Assembly: GCA_029865195.1 (NCBI GenBank)
Contig: JAOUHH010000058.1
Coordinates: 1-11,531, forward strand
Length of the DNA stretch: 11,531 nucleotides
From: Desulfobulbaceae bacterium
GTDB lineage: Bacteria; Desulfobacterota; Desulfobulbia; Desulfobulbales; UBA5123
Direction: 5' to 3'
The notes beneath the pieces are model-generated. The model saw only the letters and a list, made by a program, of their open reading frames with translations, made no database searches and had not been told where the DNA came from. Shown here piece after piece: positions 5,848 through 11,531 of this stretch (positions within the stretch are counted from its first letter, which is position 1; each line of letters opens with the position of its first letter). The translations under genes and the position numbers were made by a program.

Positions 5848-7449
5848 ATGGAATCTTTAGTGGGTTTTACCCAAAAGGACATGATCGAGCAGATCATGCT
5901 CCTGGATGAGATAAAGGAAAAACGGCAGGCAGAGGCGATCCCGGCCCTGTTTGATTTGTACGCCACCCCGGCCGCCGATTCCGCGGTTGATGAGATGGTC
6001 TATCACACCCTTTTCGAGTTGCTCGTCGGCCGCGAAAAGGAGATCCTCGCCGGTCTTGGGCATGCATCGAGAAGGGTACGCCTGCTCTGTGTCCGTCAGG
6101 CCGGTGAATCCGCCTCCACCGGGGCCAAGCCGGTGCTGCTGGCAATGCTCAAGGAGGAACAGGACCCGGAGATGGCGGGCGAGATGATTCGCTCGCTCGG
6201 TCGGTTCCGGACCGCGGATCTGATCGGTGCCTTGCTGCCGTACCTCAAGCACGACGATTATTCGGTTGTCGCCTGGACCATGCAGGCCCTGGTTGGGATC
6301 GGCGGCGAGGCCGCCCGGGATGCCCTGCGCGAGGTCGTTGCGACGGGCGCCGCCACCCTGGGCGCCAAAGAGATCTGTGAACTGACCACCGCCCTGGCCG
6401 TTGAAAACCTGGCCCATCTCGCCGACGAGCAGGTCATCACCTTTCTGGTCGGACATATCCATCACGTCAATCCCTCCTTCCGGCGGGTGGTGATCAACGC
6501 CCTGGTCGGGATCGGCGCTGATGCCCTGGATGCCCTTGAGAAATGCCTTGAGAAAGGCGACAAGGATGAACGGATCATGGCCGCCAATATCATCGGCATG
6601 ATGGGCGAGAAGGAGGGGGCGGATGTCCTCATCGATCTCCTCGACGAGGGCGAAGATCTCGACGGCAATCTCAGGTTTGCCGTTTATGAGGCCCTGGGCC
6701 GGATCAATTCCCTGAAATGCGTGGTCGGCCTTGCCGACGGACTTGCCGAAACCGACGCCATGGTGCTGATGTCGGTGATCATCGGCATGGACAATCTCTG
6801 CAACCCCGGGATCGTCAAGGCGGTGAGCGCGGCGCTTGCCAAGGGTGACGAACAGAGCCGGTTGATCGCGAAAACCGTTGCCAACGCCCATGCGGCCAAG
6901 CTCTTTGGCGCCTTGTATGAGGGCGGGGTGCATGGCGACGCCTTGATCAAGGCCGTTGCCGAGGCCGGCGATCAGGAGGCGATTGCCCTCTTCCAGGGCG
7001 AGCTTGAACGAATCGGCGGCGACAAGGCCGTAGCCGACAGCAAAAAACTTACCGAGGGCGGTGGATCGATTGCGACCATCTCCGGCAAGATCCTTGCCGC
7101 CGACGACTCCAAGGCGATCATCTTCTTCTACAAGGGGGTGGCCACCGAGATGGGGATCGAGATGGTGACGGTGCCGGACGGCAAGGACGCCTTCGAGTAC
7201 CTGCAGGAAAATACCGACATCGATCTGCTGATCACCGACATGAACATGCCCGTCATGGATGGGGTGGAGCTGACCAAGAAGGTGCGCGAGATGTCGCAAT
7301 GGCGTGAACTGCCGATTATCATGGCGACCACCGAGTCGGAGAAGGCCCAATCCGACTTGGCCCGGGCGGCCGGGGTGAACGATTTCCTTTCCAAGCCGTT
7401 TACCGGCGAGCAGCTCAAGGAGAAGATCGGCCAGTACCTGTCATCCTGA
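5848..7449 (+). CDS. HEAT-repeat protein with C-terminal CheY-like receiver domain
   Basis: A 533-residue two-part protein. Residues about 10-400 are consecutive helical pairs with HEAT-like signatures (for example AWTMQALVGIGGEA, VVINALVGIGADAL, AANIIGMMGEKEGA, AVYEALGRI), which should build a curved protein-binding solenoid. Residues about 412-533 form a complete receiver: D419/D420, phospho-acceptor D464 in LLITDMNMPVMDG, switch T494 and Lys516 in FLSKPF. There is no DNA-binding or enzymatic output domain and no membrane segment, so the HEAT part is the likely effector or scaffold. CheA is the obvious phosphodonor. It is the last che-cluster gene before a terminator and may act in place of CheY. 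The ATG at 5848 has only a weak GTGAGA site. Domain assignment is firm; the partner and process are not known to me. Confidence 0.85.
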   Translation: MESLVGFTQKDMIEQIMLLDEIKEKRQAEAIPALFDLYATPAADSAVDEMVYHTLFELLVGREKEILAGLGHASRRVRLLCVRQAGESASTGAKPVLLAMLKEEQDPEMAGEMIRSLGRFRTADLIGALLPYLKHDDYSVVAWTMQALVGIGGEAARDALREVVATGAATLGAKEICELTTALAVENLAHLADEQVITFLVGHIHHVNPSFRRVVINALVGIGADALDALEKCLEKGDKDERIMAANIIGMMGEKEGADVLIDLLDEGEDLDGNLRFAVYEALGRINSLKCVVGLADGLAETDAMVLMSVIIGMDNLCNPGIVKAVSAALAKGDEQSRLIAKTVANAHAAKLFGALYEGGVHGDALIKAVAEAGDQEAIALFQGELERIGGDKAVADSKKLTEGGGSIATISGKILAADDSKAIIFFYKGVATEMGIEMVTVPDGKDAFEYLQENTDIDLLITDMNMPVMDGVELTKKVREMSQWRELPIIMATTESEKAQSDLARAAGVNDFLSKPFTGEQLKEKIGQYLSS

Positions 7450-7475
7450 AAAATTAAAGGCAAGCTTGAATGTGC

Positions 7476-7524
7476 GGCCCGGAAAAGGATGCCTAGCGGC
7501 TTTCCTTCTCCGGGCCTTCTTTTT
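7476..7524 (+). terminator. Intrinsic terminator ending the che cluster, overlapping the MFS 3' end
   Basis: GGCCCGGA (7476-7483) pairs with TCCGGGCC (7509-7516). After one mismatch the stem continues as AAGGA/TCCTT (7485-7489 with 7503-7507). TTCTTTTT follows at 7517-7524. It terminates rightward transcription. There is no comparable T-run on the other side, so it should not stop the convergent gene. Bases from 7493 onward are also the last codons of the transporter. Confidence 0.8.
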
Positions 7525-8821
7525 GCGTGTCGGGGCTCAGTTGGACATAGCCGGTCCAGAGGATGCCGGGGATGAGAAAGATCAGGGCCAGGCGGATCAT
7601 GACCGTGCGGGGGCCGACCCCGGCGTCGAGGGCCGCGCCGGTAAAGTAGGTGGAGAGGCTCAGGACGAGGGTCAGCAGCGCCATCTCGGCGGCGAAGACC
7701 CGGCCGCGAAACCGGTCGGGCACCATGCGCTGGAGGAGGTTGGTGCTGAACACCCACTGCACCGAGCCGCCCATGTGGCCGAGGAGGACCAGCGGGGCGG
7801 CCTTGAGGATGGTGGGGGCCTGGCTGAAAAGCAGGTAGGCCGCGCAGGCGACGAAGAAGGAAAGGCCGATGGAGCGGTGCATGGCGTGATGCCCCTCGCC
7901 CAGGTAGCGCCAGGCCAGGATCGGGCCGATGGCGGCGCCGATGCCGCGGAAGCTGTAGAGGATGCCGCTGCCCCCGCCATGGCCGGGGACCGGGAAAACC
8001 TGTTCGCCGAAGACGGTTAGCAGGACGAAGATGCCGCCGGAGAGCGCCCAGCCGCTCTTGACCAGCAGCAAGGCCCCGACCTGGCGGTTGGCGATCACGT
8101 AGCGGCACCCCTCGGCAAGATCGGCCAGGCCGGTGTAATCCCGCCAGGTGGGTTTTTCCGCTTGCGGCTGCCGTTTTTGATGCGGCAAGGGGAGGCCGGC
8201 CAGCAGCCAGGCCGAGATCAGGAAGGTGACGGCGTCGATGATAATGGCGGTGCGCCAGCCGGCCATGGCCGAAACGAAGCCGCCCATGGCGGCGCCGACG
8301 GCCAGCATCACCGACCAGGTCGCGCCGCCCAGGGCGTTGGCGACGTTCAGTTCGTGGGGCTGGCAGAGGTTCGGGATCGAGGCGCGGCGGGCCGGATCGA
8401 AGAATGTCCACAGCGATTCCTGCGCCAGCGCCAGGGTGTACACCATCCACACCTGATCCGGCCGCCTGACCAGCAGAAAGCAGAGGACGATTGCGGCGCG
8501 CACGATGTCGCAGGCGATCATCAGCATCTTGCGGGGCAACCGGTCGGTGAGGACCCCGGCCGCCGGCCCCAGAACGGCGGAGGGGATGAACTTGGCGATC
8601 AGGAACCAGCTCACCGCGTGGCCGGTGCCGGTAAGCTGGTTCAGCAGGACGAAGATGGCGATGTAGTTGAACCAGTTGCCGAGCTGGCTGATCACCCCGG
8701 CCAGCCAGAGCCTGCGGAAGCGGGGGTTTTCGGTGAGGATGGTTTTGTAGGACCGCCAGTTCCCCACCGGCAGGTAGGGGGGGGCTTGGTTCGCGCCGAC
8801 GGCGCGAGGGCTGTGACTCAT
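7493..8821 (-). CDS. MFS-family transporter (exporter-like)
   Basis: A 442-residue inner-membrane protein with about ten to twelve hydrophobic segments in two halves separated by a basic, proline-containing loop (around PLPHQKRQPQ). The loop after the second segment carries the MFS signature variant GVLTDRLPRK, and a related motif (RMVPDRFRGRVFA) lies at the matching place in the second half. FFDPARRASIPNL after the fourth segment is typical of the EntS-like/MFS_3 exporter branch. The substrate cannot be read from the sequence. The ATG at 8821 is preferred over a GTG at 8830 because AGGTG sits eight bases before it. It stands alone on this strand, convergent with the che cluster and divergent from fbp. 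A clear minus-strand promoter was not found. Family is secure; function is open. Confidence 0.88.
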   Translation of the reverse strand: MSHSPRAVGANQAPPYLPVGNWRSYKTILTENPRFRRLWLAGVISQLGNWFNYIAIFVLLNQLTGTGHAVSWFLIAKFIPSAVLGPAAGVLTDRLPRKMLMIACDIVRAAIVLCFLLVRRPDQVWMVYTLALAQESLWTFFDPARRASIPNLCQPHELNVANALGGATWSVMLAVGAAMGGFVSAMAGWRTAIIIDAVTFLISAWLLAGLPLPHQKRQPQAEKPTWRDYTGLADLAEGCRYVIANRQVGALLLVKSGWALSGGIFVLLTVFGEQVFPVPGHGGGSGILYSFRGIGAAIGPILAWRYLGEGHHAMHRSIGLSFFVACAAYLLFSQAPTILKAAPLVLLGHMGGSVQWVFSTNLLQRMVPDRFRGRVFAAEMALLTLVLSLSTYFTGAALDAGVGPRTVMIRLALIFLIPGILWTGYVQLSPDTQKEGPEKESR

Positions 8822-8853
8822 TGCGGGCACACCTGTTCGGGTGGTTTTTGTAT

Positions 8854-8882
8854 TTGACCGTGCGTACTAATTTCCTTACTAT
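8854..8882 (+). promoter_or_regulatory. Sigma70-type promoter of fbp
   Basis: TTGACC (8854-8859) and TACTAT (8877-8882) are separated by the ideal 17 bases, matching the consensus at five and four of six positions. The predicted start near 8889 gives a leader of about 90 bases before the fbp ATG. It lies in the divergent region shared with the MFS gene. Confidence 0.65.
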
Positions 8883-8886
8883 TACA

Positions 8887-8903
8887 GACAATTGTCGATA
8901 TCG
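8887..8903 (+). promoter_or_regulatory. Abutting palindromes at the fbp transcription start (candidate operator)
   Basis: GACAATTGTC (8887-8896) and CGATATCG (8896-8903) are both perfect palindromes sharing one base. They start four bases after the -10 box, a place where a bound repressor would block initiation. No known regulator site is recognised; operator function is inferred from position only. Confidence 0.35.
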
Positions 8904-8978
8904 TAAAGGAATGATGAAATTTTGCGGATGTCGCCCCACCGGGCGCATTGCGCGAGTGAAACAGCGAGGGACTCTATA

Positions 8979-9995
8979 ATGAATAAACCATTGGGCATTA
9001 CCGTCAGCCGCCACATCATGGACAGCCAACGTTTGCATCCGGAGGCGACCGGCGAGTTGTCCGGCCTGCTGGGTGAATTGATCGTCGCCGCCAAGACTAT
9101 CTCCGCCGAGGTGAACATGGCCGGGCTTGCCGATATCCTCGGACAGTCCGGCAAGGTCAACGTGCAGGGGGAGAAGGTGCAGAAGCTCGATGAATTCGCC
9201 AACAACACCATCAAGCGGCGGATGGCGCAGTGCGGCTATCTCTGCGTGATGGGTTCCGAGGAGGAGGATGACATCATCCCGGTCAAGGAGGGCTACGTTG
9301 GCAAATACACCCTGACCTTCGATCCGCTTGACGGCTCCTCGAACATCGACGTCAACGTCAGCATCGGCACCATCTTTTCCATCCATCGCCGCCGGACCGC
9401 ATCGGGGCAGGGGACGGTGGCGGACCTTCTCCAGAAGGGGCGCGATCAGGTCGCGGCCGGCTACATCATCTACGGCTCCAGCACGATGATGGTGTACACC
9501 ACCGGCGAGGGGGTGCACGGCTTCACCCTCGATCCCAGCGTCGGCGAGTTCTATCTCTCCCATCCCGATATCACCTTCCCGGCCCGGAGCAAGTATTACA
9601 GCGTCAACGAAGGCAACAGCCGTTACTGGAGTGAGGGGATGCACCGCTATATCGATTACCTGAAGAGCGAGGACAAGGCGACCCACCGTCCCTACAGCGC
9701 GCGCTATATCGGGTCGATGCTCGCCGATCTGCACCGGAACCTGATCGCCGGCGGCATCTTCCTCTATCCGCGGGACTCCAAGGACCCCTCCAAGCCTGAG
9801 GGCAAGCTGCGCCTGCTCTACGAGGCGGCGCCCTTTGCCTTTATCGTCGAACAGGCCGGCGGCCGGGCGATTACCGATGACGGCCGCAATATTCTCGACA
9901 TCGAGCCGATCACCCTGCATCAGCGGGTGCCGCTGGTCATCGGCAGCAAGCAGGATGTCGATATGTTTGAGCGGTTTATGACCGGGAACAACTAG
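8979..9995 (+). CDS. fbp: Fructose-1,6-bisphosphatase, class I
   Basis: Hydrolyses fructose 1,6-bisphosphate to fructose 6-phosphate in gluconeogenesis, in the cytosol, with divalent metal. It has 338 residues, the usual size. Metal and phosphate ligands of class I enzymes are visible: D71 in KLDEFAN, E94/E95 in GSEEED, D115 and D118 in DPLDGSSNID, and E282 in LLYEAAPFAF. Other family blocks are YGSSTMMVYTTGEGVHGFTLDP, with ARYIGSMLADLHR and FLYPRDSKDP. The ATG at 8979 is chosen because GAGGG (8966-8970) lies eight bases upstream; an in-frame upstream start at 8922 would add unconserved residues. It has its own promoter and is followed after 32 bases by the ATPase gene. Identification is secure. 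In an organism of the suggested type it would serve growth on organic acids or CO2 fixation, which is an inference. Confidence 0.97.
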   Translation: MNKPLGITVSRHIMDSQRLHPEATGELSGLLGELIVAAKTISAEVNMAGLADILGQSGKVNVQGEKVQKLDEFANNTIKRRMAQCGYLCVMGSEEEDDIIPVKEGYVGKYTLTFDPLDGSSNIDVNVSIGTIFSIHRRRTASGQGTVADLLQKGRDQVAAGYIIYGSSTMMVYTTGEGVHGFTLDPSVGEFYLSHPDITFPARSKYYSVNEGNSRYWSEGMHRYIDYLKSEDKATHRPYSARYIGSMLADLHRNLIAGGIFLYPRDSKDPSKPEGKLRLLYEAAPFAFIVEQAGGRAITDDGRNILDIEPITLHQRVPLVIGSKQDVDMFERFMTGNN

Positions 9996-10027
9996 CTTGG
10001 GCGCGACCGGCCCAGCGCGAGGGTCTG

Positions 10028-11531
10028 ATGTATAATACCTTTTTCGGGCTGAAGGAAAAACCGTTCAAGCTCGTCCCCAATCCCGCCTATCTTTTCTTGA
10101 GCAAGAGCCATGAGGAGGCGCTGGCGCACCTCACCTACGCCGTTTCGCAGGGCGACGGCTTCGTTGAGATCACCGGTGAGGTCGGCACCGGCAAAACCAC
10201 CCTCTGCCGTTCTTTCCTTGAGAATCTCGACGCCTCGGTGGTGGCGGCCTACATCTTCAATCCCAAGCTCGATGCCGTGCAGTTGCTCAAGGCGATCAAC
10301 GACGAGTTCGGCATCGACTCCACCCCGCATACCGTCAAGGAGCTGATCGATGTCCTGAACGCATTTCTCATGGAGTGCAAGGGGGCGGGGAAAAAGGTTC
10401 TGCTGCTGGTGGATGAGGCGCAGAACCTGGGCAAGGATGTTCTGGAACAGCTGCGGCTGCTCTCAAACCTCGAAACCACCCGCGACAAACTCCTGCAAAT
10501 CATCCTGGTCGGGCAACCGGAGCTGGCCGAGATGCTTGCCTCCCATGAGCTGCGGCAGTTGGGGCAGCGGATCACCCTGAGTTGCCGGTTGTCGGCCCTG
10601 ACGCTTACCGAAACCGAGGAGTATGTGTTGCATCGGATCGCCGTGGCCGCCCTCCGGCCCGGCCTGAAATTCGATCAGGCCGCCATCCGGCGCATCCATA
10701 GATATGCGGCCGGGGTGCCCCGTTTGATCAATATCGCCGCCGATCGGGCCTTGCTGATCGCCTATGGACTCAACTCGCATGTGATCACTGAGGAGATTGT
10801 CAAAAGCGCCATCGCTGAGCTTGCCGGGGCCGACCGGCGCGGGCGGCTCTCCTGGATGGTGAAGCGGCGGATGCTGCCGGTGGGCATCGGTTTGGCGTGC
10901 TGCGGCGTTGCCGTTTACGTTGTGACGGTGCTCTTCGGGGCGGGCAGCTTGGCCTCGCGGCCGGATCTTGCCGCGACTGATGCATTGACTCGCACCACCG
11001 AGGCGGCGGTTGCCGGGCAGGGGCAGGACGGGCCTGCCGCGACGGCTGGTTTCCGTGATTTTCTTGCCGCCGTGCCGGTTCATTCCTCCAGGCGGGCGGC
11101 CTTTTTATCGACCTTGGCGGTCTGGGATAAGGGCCTGCTGGTCCGCGACGAGCTCGATGCCGTATCCGACGACCAGACCTTCTTCCGGTTGGCCGGTGAG
11201 CAGAATGGCTTCATGTTGCGTCTGGTGGACGACCTAGATTGCCTCCGCGCCCTGGGGCTGCCGGCGATCCTTGAGATGCGCGCCCCAGGCCCGGCGCAGC
11301 CTATCTATCTGGCGGTCGCGCGGATGCGGCCCGGCGTTTTCACCCTGCGGGGCGGCGAACGTGAGATCGAGGTTGGCGAGGCGGCTTTCCGCTCCTTCTG
11401 GACCGGAACCGCCTATGTGCCGTGGAAGAACTTTTTGCGGATTGACGGCACGATCCCCAGAAACGCGCCGAGTAGTTCGGTGCTGTCGTTCAAGATGCTG
11501 CTCCGGGACATTGGCTGCCGCGATGTCGCCA
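10028..11531 (+). CDS. GspA/ExeA-like AAA ATPase with membrane anchor (3' end outside window)
   Basis: About 501 residues are visible, with no stop before the window end. The N-terminus (MYNTFFGLKEKPFKLVPNP, then FLSKSHEEALAHL) is typical of GspA/ExeA-type ATPases. These couple ATP use to peptidoglycan binding during secretin assembly in type II secretion, or act in polysaccharide and pilus systems. Walker A is GEVGTGKT (50-57); Walker B is LLLVDEAQ with D129/E130; an arginine-rich segment follows (GVPRLINIAADRALL). A single membrane helix lies at about 282-305 after basic residues, so the ATPase is cytoplasmic and the rest periplasmic. The periplasmic part (about 340-501) resembles a C39-peptidase-like fold. 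A peptidoglycan-binding domain may lie beyond the window. GAGGG four bases before ATG 10028 supports the start. Probably co-transcribed with fbp; no gsp genes are visible, so the pathway is open. Confidence 0.85.
   Translation, partial: MYNTFFGLKEKPFKLVPNPAYLFLSKSHEEALAHLTYAVSQGDGFVEITGEVGTGKTTLCRSFLENLDASVVAAYIFNPKLDAVQLLKAINDEFGIDSTPHTVKELIDVLNAFLMECKGAGKKVLLLVDEAQNLGKDVLEQLRLLSNLETTRDKLLQIILVGQPELAEMLASHELRQLGQRITLSCRLSALTLTETEEYVLHRIAVAALRPGLKFDQAAIRRIHRYAAGVPRLINIAADRALLIAYGLNSHVITEEIVKSAIAELAGADRRGRLSWMVKRRMLPVGIGLACCGVAVYVVTVLFGAGSLASRPDLAATDALTRTTEAAVAGQGQDGPAATAGFRDFLAAVPVHSSRRAAFLSTLAVWDKGLLVRDELDAVSDDQTFFRLAGEQNGFMLRLVDDLDCLRALGLPAILEMRAPGPAQPIYLAVARMRPGVFTLRGGEREIEVGEAAFRSFWTGTAYVPWKNFLRIDGTIPRNAPSSSVLSFKMLLRDIGCRDVA

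Noticed and set aside
5857..7350. A minus-strand frame of 497 codons opposite the HEAT-receiver gene
   Set aside because: It is the mirror of a clearly coding gene, rich in His, Gly and Asp with no recognisable fold or ribosome site.
8162..8857. A plus-strand frame of 231 codons opposite the MFS gene
   Set aside because: It is a shadow of the transporter; its Gly/Gln/Asp/Ala-rich translation has no hydrophobic core or motif.
8922..8978. Upstream in-frame start extending fbp by 19 residues
   Set aside because: The added residues do not look like the fbp N-terminus, and the GAGGG site clearly serves the ATG at 8979.
7128..9920. A minus-strand frame of 930 codons spanning the MFS gene and parts of the HEAT-receiver gene and fbp
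   Set aside because: It is antisense or frame-shifted to three well-supported genes, its translation is low-complexity (Arg, Pro, His, Gly rich) with no domain, and such frames arise in GC-rich DNA with GC-biased third positions.

Overview
The window is a GC-rich, gene-dense piece of a Gram-negative chromosome. The best guess is a Desulfobacterota (deltaproteobacterial) genome. That guess rests on the style of the chemotaxis kinase (tandem LGEIL repeats in its linker), a HEAT-repeat response regulator next to cheB, and a class I fructose-1,6-bisphosphatase beside a GspA/ExeA-type ATPase. It is an inference from protein style, since there is no rRNA or other marker. No RNA genes, mobile elements, CRISPR arrays or integration scars were seen.

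Positions 1-7449 (+ strand) hold a chemotaxis-type signalling cluster: the 3' end of a chemoreceptor (MCP), cheA, cheW, an intrinsic terminator, cheR, cheB, and a protein joining HEAT repeats to a C-terminal receiver domain. The receptor ends in a CheR-tethering pentapeptide (QFKEY), and CheR has a beta-subdomain of the E. coli length, so receptor and methyltransferase look matched. CheA (Hpt, cysteine-rich linker domain, tandem MshEN-like repeats, dimerisation, ATPase and CheW-like domains) would phosphorylate CheB and probably the HEAT-receiver protein. No stand-alone CheY and no CheD are present here. The MCP-cheA junction is unusual: a 41-codon open frame fits between the two genes with identical TGA-NN-ATG junctions on both sides, and the same 126 bases can form two strong stem-loops.

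Positions 7476-8821 hold an intrinsic terminator for the che cluster and a convergent minus-strand MFS transporter whose 3' end overlaps that terminator.

Positions 8822-8978 are a divergent intergenic region with a good sigma70-type promoter facing right and two abutting palindromes at its predicted start site. Next come fbp (gluconeogenic fructose-1,6-bisphosphatase, 8979-9995) and, 32 bases later, a GspA/ExeA-like AAA ATPase with one membrane segment and a periplasmic part, cut by the window end. These two genes are probably co-transcribed but have no obvious functional link.

The observations most worth following are the HEAT-receiver output protein, the linker repeats and cysteine cluster of CheA, the structured mini-cistron between MCP and cheA, and the internal terminator that splits the che cluster.
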